Translations under genes and position numbers: made by a program | Source of the DNA: Paraescarpia echinospica | Taxonomy: Eukaryota > Annelida > Polychaeta > Sabellida > Siboglinidae | Assembly (NCBI GenBank): GCA_020002185.1 | Contig: CM034531.1 | Location: 77,116,291 to 77,180,290, forward strand | DNA: 64,000 nt | Reading direction: 5' to 3' | Shown: positions 1-13,050 of the stretch, piece after piece | Layout: every line of letters begins with the position of its first letter | How positions within the stretch are numbered: the stretch's first letter is position 1 | The notes under the pieces: generated by a model | What the model was told of the DNA's origin: nothing | Database searches by the model: none | What the model saw: only the letters and a program-made list of their open reading frames with translations

Positions 1-597
1 TTATGAAGTTTTGTATTATATTGAGTGTAAAACGGCTATCACAATGTACTAGGTGAAATATAATTTACACTGTACTTCCGAAAAAACATTCTAAGATGTT
101 TTCACTTAAATAATGAATGTTGGTATGTAACAAGACAGAGAGACGTATTTAAACAATTGTACGTTCGTACAACTTTGAAGGCTATGTGTGTGTCTAATGT
201 TGGAGTCAAACTGTGGAATAGTTTACCTGAAGATTTAAGAAAGTGTCAGCATATTTGTATGTTTAAAAAAGTACAAATCATCTATAATTGAGAGATACAC
301 ATCAGTAATGTAATCGCGGTACTATGTATAGTAATAAAGACCCTTACGAATATCAAAAACCAAAATAAATATAAACTTATTGTGTTGTAGGCACCCTGTA
401 CAATAATTTTTGATTGGTAAGTTATACTTAATAACAACATTGTATTTATATCGCCAGCACCTAAAATGGTTGGGGGTGAACCATTGATAAGTACTGTACT
501 TCTGTTCACCCCATTTTCACATACAACATTGTATTTGTTATATTGTGACGGTAATGTTAAATATTGTTGGAAATAAATGATTTACTTACTTACTATA
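1..597 (+). mobile_element. LINE 3' end remnant (C-terminus of ORF2 plus 3' UTR)
   Basis: The plus strand at 169-291 encodes a short reading frame containing SNVGVKLWNSLPEDLR and ending in TGA. This is the usual C-terminal tail of L2/CR1/Jockey-type LINE ORF2 proteins, and the same type of tail is seen in the LINE at 9.1 kb. An AT-rich 3' UTR follows, closing with an AATAAA-containing stretch and a short TTAC microsatellite at about 582-596, typical of a LINE 3' terminus. The 5' part lies outside the window or is lost. The clade is uncertain. Confidence 0.6.
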
Positions 598-1974
598 TAT
601 AAATAAATATATATATATATATACAGTGTATATATAAAAGACCAATAACTTTCGAATGTTAAAATTAGTATCAATAGTATTCCATAGAAGCCATTGTGTA
701 TTATATATTTAAACATCCTATTATATGTTTTACTGATGCAACATACCCTCCGTAAATTATGTTTGTTTGTAGATAGTATTGTTGGTTATTTAAAGTATTG
801 CTCGCATGTGATGCAACTTACCTTATTATGATAAAGTATACGCAGGGGGGGTGGCAGTATATAAGATATTGAAGTAGTGTTTGCATAACACATAGTTCAA
901 TATATCACTTATCGGCAACTACTGACTGGTTAATCAATCATCCAGTGAAATCCGTTGAACATTCCATTTAATGGGTAGCATAGAGTTGATTGTTACAAAG
1001 GCTGAGGGCATCATATCAATACCTACGTTTTCATTTAAGAACTGAACACGTGGTTTTAGGAATAGTGTTTGTATTATATTTTAACTTATAACGAGTGCCG
1101 TTATATTTTAACTTATAACGATTGACGGTAACTGTGGTTGCTATCACTCCAGGCCGTAAACTGGGGTGCGATGTGTGCGTATGAACCCCTCGCTGACGGA
1201 AGAGAGTTCTGCCTGACTGAAAAGGGTTCCACTTAAATATACGAGATTGGCTTTTGGTCACCTCACTGGTGCGTTTGGTAGTTGCGATGAGTGCACTGTG
1301 GAGGTTTTTTAGTAAGCTTTAAGGGACTGGATATTTTGTGAACTTCAAGTCAAGCAACGTGCAGTTTGAGGCTTTTTGGTATCGATCGTATGTCGAAAAC
1401 GGTACTACCAAAAAAACTAAGAGCCTTCTCTCTTATCTAGAATATAGAATATGTAGAGTAATAACAGCACATACAATATTAAACGCATTATTTATATGTC
1501 AATGAAACAACAAAACGAACACTGATCGGTTTAAATAAAAAATAAAACATATAACCTACTCTATATGTATTCCGAAGGAAACGATCCGTAGGATAAGATA
1601 ACCGTTGATTGTATGGCACTGCAACAACTGTTCAATTTAAAGGCAAGAATGTGCTTAAGATGACAATCATGTGTCTGGGTTATTGATTTCGTTCGATTAC
1701 AACCCGTTCCGAGTGCAGTTATATTACACACAATTACCAAACGCTTGCAGCCATAGGGAAGCCCGCCACTGTCCTCCCTCGTTTGACCGCACACCAAAGT
1801 TAACTAAAACTGCATTCCTCGTGTGTGCTAAACGACATTTTTTCCAAACGATCCATTTTGTTCGTTCTGGTTACGCCAGCGTTGGCATGTTTTAGTAACA
1901 AAATACGGTAGTACAAGTGGTTATTGGTGTATTCGTTTTATTCAACAATACTGTAGAGTGAGATTATTGTGGGG
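598..1974. other. intergenic, no supported gene
   Basis: AT-rich sequence with a short (TA)n tract near 605-625 and a small direct duplication of a TATTTTAACTTATAACGA-type unit at about 1075-1125. No reading frame shows recognisable domains, and small open frames here look like chance. Confidence 0.5.
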
Positions 1975-2215
1975 TACAATAAAGGGAGGCAGTTCGTTCC
2001 TCTACCCTGAGTTAGCCACCGTAGTGATTTATAAAAGGAAGTTTGCTGTATTGAACCTGGGAAAATGGGAAATTGTTGAACATCAAGCAGCATTGCAGTC
2101 AACTGAGCCCGCCTCGGCATTATTGCCAATAAAACATGTTTTGAAACTGTATGTTTTGTTTACCATTTGAACATGATGCGGGGTCGACACTTACAAATTG
2201 TGAGCGTGTTTACAG
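1975..2215 (+). repeat. dispersed repeat, copy 1 (related to 53838-53980)
   Basis: The stretch beginning AAAGGGAGGCAGTTCGTTCC and continuing through ATTGCCAATAAAACATG...TTGAAACTG and CAAATTGTGAGCGT...GGCTTA resembles 53838-53980 in the same order and orientation. Copy 1 carries about 90 bp extra in the middle. It has no coding potential and its family is unknown. It could be a SINE or MITE fragment or a duplicated gene flank. Confidence 0.45.
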
Positions 2216-2438
2216 GCTTACTAAACACATGAATTACATACTTTCAATACATTTCACACGTTAAACAACACGGTTAACTCAATAAATACCCATCCATTTT
2301 CATTATTCATCATATCAATATTTCGCATAGAATTATGAAATTACTTTTTTTACCAAATAAATGCCATGTTACCAAACCGCTGTTCGTTTCAATCGCCTTT
2401 TTATTATCGCGTGTAGATTGTACCTTCGCCGCAGTATG

Positions 2439-4315
2439 TCACCACCAGCGTCCATTAGACGGTTCACAAAGCCGAAGGCATTTCATTTTCGATGTGTTAC
2501 ATTCATGGAGGCATTCAAATGATGACTTGTTATACAGAACCTCGCATCCTGCAACGCAACGTTGGCTGTAGTTATCTTCGCAATCTAGCTCACAGGCTGC
2601 CCCGCCGTCGTCATCGCCATCGCCATGGCAACTAATCACCATGGCAACGAGCAGCAGTGACCCCATTATCTGAATTGTAATCCTATTATTAAATAATTAT
2701 TCTCCGCGGTAAAATAATCATATTAGTGTACACAAAGGTGGAAAGAAGTATGTTAAACATCACATATCGGAAGAGAAAAACAAACATCTGGGTAAGAGAG
2801 AAGACATAGACGTGATAGAACAAATCAGAAGACAGAAGTGGACCTGGGCAGAGCACATCAGTAGGCTAAGAGATCACTGATGGACATCGCATATCACTAC
2901 CTGGAGAACTTACGAAACGAAACGATCTACAGGAAGACCGGCAAGACGGTGGAGAGACGAACAAGATGAGTGCGTTCAACTTTAAAATGTATATCAGTAT
3001 AACAATAATTCACTAAAAGTGGACTTTCAGATTGTTGAAGACGACATAATAAGCTATATATTGATGAACGCATACGTTCATTAAAAGATTTATAACAGTT
3101 TGTAACAAACATAAAACTTGCACCACAGCGTGATAAAAAATTGTGTAAAATTATATAAAGTTGTTGTTATATGCAACAGTAATACCTTTCAAACGCTGTT
3201 TATTAATGCGGTATTCCCCATTATTGTTGCAATCAGACAGTTGAAGCGAACTACGAAGTATCTCCCTGAAATACTCGTGACATTCGTGAATCTGGGGCCG
3301 GTTTCATGAAGCGGCTAAGAACGTTCTTAACGCTAAGATGATTGTCTTAGTAAATTACGCGATTTTTTAACATGAGCAAACATAGGAGTTACGCAAAAAA
3401 CATGACGCCAAGTAATTGCGTAACTTTAAGTACGCTTCATGAAACCGGCCCATGGTGTCCAGATAACTGCTAGGAGGTCAGCTGTGGGTGCGTGCTCTAT
3501 CGGAAGCTCCACAAGTTTCGTTACTACAACACGTGTTATATAATAATAACGATCACTTAGTTTTACTCAGCATACTCGCACGTTTTGGACAGTGTTGATG
3601 TATTTGTCTCACGCGCAACGTGATCAACGAATATTTTTTTTTTACGAAAACGAATTTTCACGCTGGGAATTGATCACCGATAGCCGCGTTATTGAAACAG
3701 ACTTGTCATATACAAGGACAAAATATCCAAAAAAGAACACAGTTACATCGAAATACACCTTTCTTATATAAACTGGTGGGTTAATTAAAATGTAACTTTA
3801 ACGAAATCTGATGAAACTATGCATAGTACACTAGCTTAACCCAACCACTAAGCTACATCGACATATAGAAGAACACAACACGAGGTTACGTTGGTGCCAT
3901 CTGGTGAACTGGTCGCCAGTCAATTATTTCAGGTAGGAGAAAGGCCCTCACGAAAGACACAACAATTCAAAAACACGTTAGTAAATAACTGTCGTTGAAG
4001 TTTGAAATACATCGCCAATTAATGGATCACAGGCCAATGATCAAAGAAATAATATATATATATATATATTGTTTTATCAATGTAATTATTTTAGACGTGT
4101 AAACATATACACACATAATACCTCAACATAGGACACAAAACGTGGACACAGCAAAGGGCCGTCGCCATGTAAGTGTGTTTTATAAACACCCTCTCTAGAA
4201 AACTATATCCCGTTTTATTTACTGACACAAAAATTGCTCCATCTACTTACAAAGCTGTTCATGTCGACGCGCTCATGAAAGTCGTTCATTTACGCTAAAT
4301 CGGATTGTCTAGACC
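2439..4315 (-). CDS. secreted double-CxxxC cysteine-rich peptide, gene A
   Basis: This minus-strand gene has two coding exons. The first (4251-4262) encodes only M-N-S-F and is followed by a GTAAGT donor. The second (2439-2669) follows a TTCAG acceptor in phase 0 and ends in TGA, giving 80 residues. The product has a hydrophobic signal peptide (SLLLVAMVIS), then an acidic HGDGDDDGG stretch, then eight mature cysteines spaced C-x3-C-x7-C-x3-C-x10-C-x3-C-x6-C-x3-C. The two CxxxC...CxxxC modules suggest two disulfide-stapled helical hairpins; this fold is inferred. A probable 5' UTR acceptor lies at 4316-4317, so a further non-coding exon is likely upstream. A minus-strand AATAAA lies at 2399-2404. 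The closest relative is gene B, with similarity running into the 3' flank. The function is unknown; secreted defence, signalling or venom-like roles are all open. Confidence 0.82.
2747..2975 (+). mobile_element. RTE-like LINE fragment (ORF2 C-terminus)
   Basis: The plus strand reads as a broken C-terminal LINE segment with RKRKTNIWVRE, IRRQKWTWAEHISRLRD, a stop, then a TGRPARRWRDEQ-like end. The order of 'KW.WAGHI.R..D' and 'GRP..RW.D' is characteristic of RTE-type reverse transcriptase C-termini. It contains at least one in-frame stop and is truncated at both ends, so it is a dead fossil just upstream of the second exon of gene A, inside that gene's intron. Confidence 0.6.
3295..3451. repeat. 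MITE-like foldback element with 19-bp terminal inverted repeats
   Basis: The first 19 bases (GGGCCGGTTTCATGAAGCG, 3295-3313) are exactly inverted at 3433-3451. The 157-bp interior holds a further dyad (AAGAACGTTCTTAACGCTAAG) and no reading frame. This looks like a non-autonomous DNA element or other hairpin repeat. No convincing target-site duplication is seen. It lies in the intron of peptide gene A. Confidence 0.6.
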
Positions 4316-4738
4316 CTGCAACAGTTAGGGTAATATAACTTAATTAGCATTTAATGTCACGACGTGATTTTTGTATATAAAACATCATATAAACATATAT
4401 GTGACTCAAAAATAGACGCCACTCATAGAGCAAGTATGAAAGTGAACCTGACCTACAAGGCTTGTACGAAAATAAGTCTTGGAAAACTTACCCTGTCGCC
4501 CACCTGCCAGACAGCGTCTCTGTCCAATGAAAGTGTACCTTGCATCCACTTGTATGAGACGTGTTTACTTGGCTGAATATTAACTTAAACGTGACATGTG
4601 GTTGCATAAATCGATGCATGGTGAACGACCGTAAAGAGTAATGTCAATATATTAATTATACGTAAGGATCCTGAATCCACACGGAAGAACAATATGCACA
4701 GAGTTGGTTATGCGTATGCATGCTTTCAGCGAATGTCT

Positions 4739-5556
4739 TCGGAGCAATGGTGTTCGTTTATAAGTTAGTTTGGTTAGTTTAGTTTAGTTGTACGTCAGGT
4801 ATCGCTCATAATAGGGTCACCTACAAATTTACTGATATTTGGCAAGACGTCAAACACAACACAATATATTTTTACCATAACATTACCAAAGTGAGAACAG
4901 TGACAGTGCCTGGTTAACAAGTTGGCAAGATAGAGCGGCGCCGTCCCGTTCAGACATCTGAACACATAAAGGAGTATTTTAAACTCGATTCGGCATTTGA
5001 TTGGCAGCCAGTGTAATTCTTTTAGAACCGGAGTTATGTGGTCACGGCGAGGTGTGAACGTGATGATTCTGGCTGCCATGTTTTGGATTCGCTGGAGTTT
5101 GTGAATGTGGTCACGTGGTAGTCCAGCCAGTAACGCGTTCCCGTAGTCCAATCTAGACATGACGAAAGCATGCACAAGTGATTTAGTCACATCTGTTGTG
5201 GGGTATCGCCTGATACGACTGATGCTGTGGAGGTGCATATTCGCTGTTCGGCAAATGGCACTTATGTGGTTAGTCATGTTGAGGGATTGATCAAATACAA
5301 CGCCCAGGTTGCGCGCACTTGAAGACAAGGTCAAAGTCCAGTCAAAAATGCTTATCTCCTTTAGCAGTGGCAACTTCTGTTTAGTGCCAAACACCATGAC
5401 ATCCGTCTTCTGATCATTTAACTTCAGTAAATTAGTCCGAGACCATTCACCAATGTCTTCTAGGCAACAGCACAGACGATCCATTGAGTTCATTTGGCCA
5501 TCTCCACCAGGACAAAACGAAACAAAGTTGCGTGTCGTCGGCATGTAGGTGACCAT
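4739..5556 (-). mobile_element. 5'-truncated LINE (reverse transcriptase C-terminal half)
   Basis: A single minus-strand open frame at 4795-5556 encodes the region after the reverse transcriptase active site: WSRTNLLKLNDQKTDVMVFG, a LGVVFDQSLNM thumb-like motif, SRLDYGNALLAGLP, and HWLPIKCRIEFKILLYVF. These are classic L2/CR1/Jockey-group ORF2 signatures. The catalytic YADD block is missing because the copy is truncated at about 5556. A tail of CTAAA/CTAAC-type repeats at about 4755-4790 marks the 3' end. The truncation point abuts the minisatellite at 5557. Confidence 0.75.
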
Positions 5557-6535
5557 TCAGTACCATTGGACCATTCAGTGACACATCAGTGTCTCAATGG
5601 TACTCTCAATGGTATTTGAACATATCATTCAATACCATTCAATCATAAATCAGTGTCTCAATGGTACTAAAACATGTCATTCAATACCATTCAATGATAA
5701 ATCAGTATGTCTCAGTGGTACTCTCAATGGTATTTGAACATACCATTCAGTACCACTGGACCATTCAATGATCAATAATGTTTCAATGGTATTTGAACAT
5801 ATCATTCAATACCATTCAATGATAAATCAGTATGTCTCAGTAGTACTCTCAATGGTATTTGAACATACCATTCAGTACCATGGGACCATCCAATGCTAAA
5901 TCAGGTTTCAATGGTATTTGAACGTATCATTCATTCAATGATAAATCAGTATGTCTCAGTGGTACTCTCAATGGTATTTGAACATATCATTCAGTACCAC
6001 TGGACCATTCAATGATAAATCAGGTTTCAGTGGTACTCTCAATGGTATTTGAACATATCATTCAATACAATTCAATTATAAATCAGTATGTTTCAGTGGT
6101 ACTCTCAATGGTATTTGAACATATACCATTCACATCAGTACCACTGGACCATTCAGTGATATATCAGGTTCCAATGGTACTCTCAATGGTATTTGAACAT
6201 ATATCATTCAATACCATTCAATGATAAATCAGTAGGTCTCAGTGGTACTCTTAATTGTATCTGAAAATATAATTTAGTACCACTAGGACTCTCAATGGTA
6301 TTTGAAAATACCACTGAATATCACTGGACCATTCAATGATAAATCAGTAGGTGCAGTGGTAATTATTGGTATTCGAATAGTACCATTCATTACCTTTGAA
6401 AGGTTACAGAATATACCACTGGCAAGTATCAGCCATACTTGAAAACATCATTCACTATACTGAACGTTGACAGCGTACCTCTAGATATACCATTGAACCT
6501 TCAGTGGTAAACCGAATAGTACCTTCAACTCAATG
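5557..6535. repeat. minisatellite of CCATTCAATGATAAATCAG / CTCAATGGTATTTGAACATA units
   Basis: About 1 kb consists of degenerate repeats alternating CATTCAATACCATTCAATGAT, AAATCAGTATGTCTCAGTGG and TACTCTCAATGGTATTTGAA blocks. Higher-order units are roughly 60-130 bp. Units contain the complementary words ACCATT and AATGGT, so the array is rich in potential hairpins. Any open frame here is a by-product of the repeat. A related but more degenerate array lies at 15660-16250. Confidence 0.85.
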
Positions 6536-8179
6536 GTACCATAAACGGTATCTGCATATGTTTCTGAAACGTATGTATTTTGTGTCATGTGCACATATGG
6601 TGAATGCTTGAGTCAGAATAAAGATTATAATAATTATATGTATGTCTAAATTACGACGTTTTTATATATATCTACTGAATAAACCCGCGAATACACTCAG
6701 TCCGCGCCGCAGGCCCACAGCTGCAGCAGCGCCACTCATTTGAAATTACCCGTGAGTCATTTCGACGCGCGCGAACTTTTAAACTGATTTGGTTTTGTGT
6801 CGCGGCCAAGGAAAGAAACATTATTATGAACAAGTCGGGCCAGCGGTCGTATTCATGCCATGAAACGAAAGGTAGTAATGTTGTGTGTTGTTTTATAACA
6901 ATTTGACTCACAGTAATAATATTTAACAGCTAGTTACGAAATAATATTAGTTCTCCGCTTCGATATGTTTCAATTATCGTTCAACGCGCAGTTACGTGCG
7001 CAACGTAGACTATTTAAAGTGCTATATAAATAATATAAAATATGATTTAATAAGCCTAATAGTAATATATAAAGAATGATCGCTGTCACGTTTACTAGAC
7101 GTAGTTGCTGCAACATATATGGGTAAGTTCACGAGTTGGAAAACCAGTCGGTGTGTGACATCCTTGTGAAAAATTCAAAATGACTTTTTCAAATACAATG
7201 ACACCAATGTTTCTAACTTTCTTTCCTGCTATGTTGTGTAGAAACGTACAATTTAATTAATTAGACACAAGGATATAATGACGCAACTATATCTATTTAT
7301 TTTCAACATGGAAATGAATTACCAGCACCGAGAGAATGTCCTACCTTTTTCATTATTTCTACTTAAATACATGTATAAAAAGAGGCCTTGGCCATTACGC
7401 TGTCACTTGACCAAAAACGTAAGAAAATATACAGTGATAGAAAAGTCAATAATGACTGTGATCACTATTCGGAAGGAAGGAATACTCAGACAGAGATACT
7501 TAAACTTTGCTGAGTAATTATCCAGACTATCAACAATTGTCCAAATGCTCAATTTTTGTATTGACAGTATAATATTATATTACTATTTATTTACTAGCCA
7601 CACACATTGTATTTTTATTGTGTTCTTTTCTATTTATGTCAGCTTTATGTCATCGCTGCATGATGGCCAAAAGCAAGCTTTCTCCAGGTTGCACAACAAT
7701 GAAATCAGTAACAGTGGTATAGTGTGTGTGTGTATGCATTCTGAATTATTTAATATTATTATATCTTATAATGTATACTGTACACGTGTAAGGTAGTGTA
7801 AATGAAAACTTTGATATAATATTGGAATGTCTTAATAATACAAAGTCATGATGATTGATATCAAGAGCCAAACTGTTTTTTGTTACAGTAAAACCATCTG
7901 CTTTCTCACTTCCCCTTAAAATTGACCATCTTTACAATATTTATTGACATGTCATATGATAAGGCCAGACACAACAGGTAGATAGGATTATTTTTATATT
8001 TGTGGAAATTGTGCAATTTTGTCTGCCCAAAGTATGGAATGGATCATACTGGGTAAAAATATATTGAACTTTTGTCAGACCAAACCCCTGTTTCCATGGT
8101 AACAAACAAACTGGCCACTATTTTGAGCCAACATTAGCACATTTGGAAACACTGCCACTCTTTTTGGAGCACATATATA

Positions 8180-8214
<35 letters not shown>

Positions 8215-8640
8215 TGATTATTTAATATCCATGTTCTGTATACATTCTATTGTGAGATGATCATATCATTTTTCTGTATGTTTTATTTTTAAAAGAATTT
8301 TTTTCAACAAATATGCTTATCTCTTTCAAACTATTGATGATTTTAAAATTGTCTGATCATTTCACACAGCTGTGTCTGCTGAATACAACACTGAAAACCT
8401 TATTTGTATATAGCATAATTACTTCCAGAGATTTCCCATTTCCAAATACAGAAATGTGAGAATTTTTTTGATCAAACTGGCTTGTTATGAAAACATAGAT
8501 TATTAAAAAGGTAGGTCATAAATAAATTCATATTATTTACTGTAAATTAACTATCAATCTATTCTAGCATTTTTATATAGGTTTTTGTGAAGGCTTCTGC
8601 AACAGTTAATTATTTATTCATAGCTAGAACATTTGTAAGT
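6536..8640. other. intergenic, AT-rich, no supported gene
   Basis: The stretch 6680-6800 is locally GC- and CpG-rich. The rest is AT-rich, with a (TA)n tract at about 8176-8211 and short low-complexity open frames. No conserved domain, tRNA or repeat family is recognised. Confidence 0.5.
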
Positions 8641-9833
8641 GTCGGTATGGATGTGAATGAATGAATGAATGAACGTTTATTCAGAACATTGATAACAATA
8701 TATATACAAGACAAGACAACCAAACAAGTTTAACTATAATACAAGTGAGAATATACAATGTTTGAAGGGGGTAAATATGAAGTCATTGACTTTTGTGCAA
8801 ATTTACCCCTGACATATATTTATATATAATTATATACCTGTATGTATACACACATATACATACATATAAACACATATATAATACATATATATATTCACAT
8901 ACATACGTACATGTATTTTGAGACATCAATATTATATTATTCGAATTTGCTATTCATCTAACCATCTAGCTACAATAATTGAAAACATGTAATGGAATAT
9001 GTGCATATTCAAAATTTAAAGTATGTGATAAGTAAACATCTTTACACATATTGTAGTTTCCACAATGGCATGATTATATTTGTGTATGATTTTATTTAGA
9101 TTTCCACAACCAGATATTTCTCTAATAAAAGGTTCTTGCATTTATGCTTAAATTCAGTAATAGTATTAGTAGTTTTTAAATGATCACATAGAGAATTCCA
9201 TAATTGCACTCCTTTTACACAAAGAGACATTGATCGCATGGTAGAACAGACTCTTTGTCGTTCTAAGTCATGATTAGCTCGCATTGAGTATGCTATTTCC
9301 CGTCTAGTAAACAAACACTGAATATTTGATGGCAAACAGCTGTAGTAAGCTTTGTACATAAATAATTATGTTTTCAGTTCTATGATATCTGGAAATTTTA
9401 GAACATGTAATTGTTGGAAAAGTGAGTTTGTATGATCCAACCGCCTTGCACCAAATATAGTGCGGATTACTCTTTTTTGTAATAAGAAAATACAGTTAAT
9501 ATTTGTTGGGTACGTGTTTCCCCATATCTCTGCACAGTAATTTAAATATGGCAAAAAGAGAGAACTGTATAGAATACGTCTACTATTTCTATCAAGTAGA
9601 TGACTGCATCTATGCATTATAGCAGTACTTTTTGAAAGCTTTGATTGTACGTATTTTATATGAGCTTTCCAATTTAGTAGATCATCAATAAACACACCCA
9701 AAAACTTGGTGACCCTTACTCTTTCGATATTAACATTTCGTATTTTTATATTAATTTCTTTGTTTAGCATACGATTTCCAAATAACATATAATTGGTTTT
9801 AGATATGTTCAGAGTTAATTTATTTATTGCAAA

Positions 9834-10508
9834 TCATGTATACATTTGATCCAGTACGTTACATACAGTTTCGTTTAGTTTATTGATGTTACTATTTGCA
9901 TAAAATATATTAGTATCGTCTGCAAAGAGAATGTATTTTACTAGATTAGATATGTTACATATATCATTAACGTATATAATGAATAGTTTGGGGCCTAGGA
10001 TCGAACCCTGTGGGACACCACATGAAATATTGCGCACAGTAGAATTACATTTATCAATGGACACAAATTGTTTTCTGTTTTCTAGATAACTATTTAACCA
10101 GTTAAATGCCCCACCACGGATACCAAGAAATTCCATTTTTTTACATAACAGTTTGTGATTGACAGTGTCAAATGCCTTTTTTAAATCGATACAAACACCA
10201 ATAGCATATTTTTTGGCATCCAATGATTGGGTTATTGCATCAACAAGATATATTAGTGCGTGACATGTTGACATATTTTGTTGAAATCCATATTGGCTTG
10301 GGTTTATTAGTTTGTGTTTGGTAATAAAGCTATATAAACGAGAACTGAAATTTTTTTCTAATATTTTTGAGAATTGTGGTAATAGTGAAATAGGCCTGTA
10401 ATTAGTGCACATATACTTATCCCCAGACTTAAAGAATGGGATAACCTTTGTTATTTTCATTTTCTCCGGTGAAAGATAGATTACTAATATAAGTGATAGG
10501 TTTTGCAA
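9834..10508 (-). pseudogene. LINE reverse transcriptase domain
   Basis: This segment has the canonical order of non-LTR reverse transcriptase motifs: NYRPISLLPQFSKILEK, INPSQYGFQ, GVCIDLKKAFDTVNH (catalytic Asp), CGVPQGSILGPKLFIIYVND and ILFADDTN with the FADD active site intact. The frame ends at a TGA where a tryptophan is expected and continues beyond it in the same frame. At the other end it is joined to the upstream linker by a one-base frame change. It acted in target-primed reverse transcription of the parent element. Confidence 0.85.
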
Positions 10509-11184
10509 TGGAGTTAATAACTTCTTTGACCAAATGCATACTTATGTCTTCGCAATCTGTGGATGTTTTACTTTCCCAATTGTTCACAGCTCGGATAACT
10601 TCCTCTTCATTAACTGGAGTTAGAAATAAATTGTTATTATTTCTGTTTTCTAGGTAGTCATAAATAGAAACATTTGTTGGTGCCGTTATATCCTTTGACA
10701 GCTCCTGACCGATATTAGTAAAATAATTGTTAAACATGTTCGCTACATCTTCCTTATTACTAATGGTTACGCCATCATTAACAAACTGATCTGGGTAGTG
10801 ATTTCCTAAGCGAGGTGTTCCCATTACAGTTTTAAGGTGCCAGCAATGCCATTTTTCTTCTGTGCGAGTAAACTGCTATAATACTGTTTCTTAGTGGATC
10901 TGAGAATACCTGTTAATTTATGTTTATATGATTTATATCTAGTTTCCGAGATAATTGATCTGGATGACAGAAATGCTTTATACAAATGATTTTTCTTGAT
11001 ACATGCGTTTCTGAGTCCTTTAGTAAACCACGTTTTTTTTAAACTAATTGTTAATACTTTAGGTCGTACAGTTGACACAGGACAATGTTTGTTGTACATT
11101 TGTGTAAAATCATGAAGAAAGTTGTCATATGCTATATTTGCATTTTCACTACCGATAACAGTATGCCAAGAATGTTGCATTAAG

Positions 11185-12111
11185 TCACACTTCAATGCAT
11201 TTGTTAGAATATTCGTTCACATTATGTTTTACGGTACAAAGGCACAGAGCAAATGCAGGAAGATGATCACTGATATCATTTACTAATAGACCACTATCAA
11301 TCTTGCTCTCAAGTTCAGAAGTAAAAGTGTTGTCTATAAGGGTTGCAGAGGTAGTAGTAATTCTGCTAGGTCTATTAATTAAAGGGTATAGACCAAGACT
11401 GTACATAAGATCTACCCATAGCTTGGTTCCACTATGACTATCACATTTAAACAAATCTATATTGAAATCACCACATGCATATATGGTTTTGGTGCAACGT
11501 ATACGACTAAATAATTGTTCAATATTGTCATTAAATGAAACCATGTTAGACCCAGGGCACCTATATACACATCTGACCAGTGCAGTTTTGTGTCGGTTAA
11601 TTTCACATTCAACAGTAACCCATTCTAGAACGTTATCAAATATTAGTGACTTTGTTTCGCATAATCGCCCATTTAGCTTCTTGTTAACATAAATCACCAC
11701 ACCTCCACCTTTTCTGTTATCTCTAACAACATGAAAAGCATCATAATCATCAAACGTATATAAAGGAGATGAGTCCTTACTCAGCCACGTTTCGCTTATC
11801 GCTATAATATCAAACTTTACATTAAGTGATTTGAGAAGATCTTGTATTTCGCTGAAGCTAGTACTCAGACTTCTAGCATTAAAATGTACTAAAGAAAGAC
11901 CACCATCATAATTTCTGTTTAGCTCATTATTGAATTGTTGTTCTGTATAATATTTACAAGATGTTGATATGTTGTTGTAATAATTATTTTCAGGATCGAT
12001 ATCCTTCTCAAAATGACACCTGCTGTGTTCAGTATATTTGTAGGTTTCAAATATGTTATCCATATCATCACAATTTGAGAGTGAGTAATTTTCTTTCACG
12101 GTGTTAGCCAT
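11185..12111 (-). pseudogene. LINE apurinic-type endonuclease domain
   Basis: This 308-residue frame starts at an ATG. It carries the endonuclease/exonuclease/phosphatase signatures VHFNARSL, IIAISETWLS (catalytic Glu), RKGGGVVIYV, YACGDFNIDL (GDFN) and NDISDHLPAF (SDH) in the expected order. This is the N-terminal domain of LINE ORF2, which nicks target DNA. The domain itself is intact, but the downstream protein is broken, so it is part of a dead element. Confidence 0.85.
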
Positions 12112-12955
12112 GTAAATGGTAGATAGTAGGTATTAAATGAAATAGAAACAGCAAAGCAATATGTTTGCTATAATAAAGTAATATACAGTTTTGACCATTG
12201 TTATCAATAAGAACAAAAACACAGTGTACAACTGTAATACAATGGATGGACAACATCAACAAAAACAGCTGAGTCGTAGAGTTAATTTCGGTGGAATCAG
12301 ACACCAAAGTCGCGGAAATCGTCCATGCACTTAAAGGGAATAAAAACATCTATTGCCCGAATTCATGTTATATTACATCCTGCTATCTATTTCCACCAAG
12401 ACAAAAAAATCAGAAAAATTCAATGAATTAGAAATTCCACATTTTATGGATGGTGTGCATCCGGACATTTTCGAATATGCATATTTTTGGCGCGCTTTTC
12501 GGGATGCCGAGATGTGACGTCACTTATGACTCAAACTCGCATCAGGCCGACCCTTTCCATGCATTCAGAGCATGTTTACAAGGATAGCTTTTGGGTCGAA
12601 ACGAGCGTCAGAACGAGTTATTGTGCAATATTCCGACGTAATACAAACACTAGTCATCATAGAGGAACAAACATTTATTTTACGGTTCCACATGAATCGA
12701 ATTTTATTCAAAACAACGAATGCGAATGGGCCTACAAGTCGACTAGGTTTCGCCGAGCTTGGGCTCGTTTTCAGAATAATTATATCGAATGCAACCAACG
12801 GGAGATAATCTACACCAATAAACATACATAACAAACATATATTGTATCCAGCTACATAAAGTAACGTGTATAATATCATAATATCACTAGAATATCGATA
12901 TATGACGGAGTTGTACAATTCATCATAACAACTTAAATCAGTCAGAGAGTTTCCG

Positions 12956-13050
12956 TAGGTCCCGCTACCTCAGTGGGTAGGCGCGTTGGTTACTTGTCAT
13001 TTATTTTACAATCGGGCGACGCCGGTTCAATCCTGACAGCATGCAAACCT
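12956..13050 (+). repeat. tRNA-derived SINE head
   Basis: GCTACCTCAGTGGGTAGGCGCG resembles an RNA polymerase III A box, and GCCGGTTCAATCC, 40-50 bases later, resembles a B box. The sequence does not close a clean cloverleaf with an acceptor stem, so it reads as a tRNA-derived SINE or tRNA relic rather than a functional tRNA. It lies between the ORF1-like fragment and the ORF2 of the surrounding LINE remains. Confidence 0.55.

Larger units (their letters stand above)
8655..12111 (-). mobile_element. near-complete but inactivated L2/CR1-type LINE ORF2 with 3' UTR
   Basis: Reading the minus strand downward, an endonuclease frame (12111-11185), a linker (11195-10824 and 10824-10429), reverse transcriptase (10508-9834) and a C-terminal segment (9788-9096) follow in order. 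They are separated by single-base frame changes near 11190, 10824 and 10450-10500, and by in-frame stops at 9834-9836 (TGA, expected Trp) and near 9366. The 3' end is marked by an AATAAACG...TTCATTCATTCA tail at about 8655-8690. All five lesions argue that the copy is dead, although the catalytic motifs are conserved. Confidence 0.85.

Noticed and set aside
5557..6535. CRISPR-like array
   Set aside because: Units are degenerate, lack unique equal-length spacers and lie in a eukaryotic context; it is a minisatellite.
12487..12918. Overlapping frames on both strands near 12.5-12.9 kb
   Set aside because: Open on both strands without motifs; likely unrelated spacer between LINE remnants.
12956..13050. 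Functional tRNA gene
   Set aside because: A and B boxes are present but no clean acceptor or anticodon stem; better read as a SINE head.
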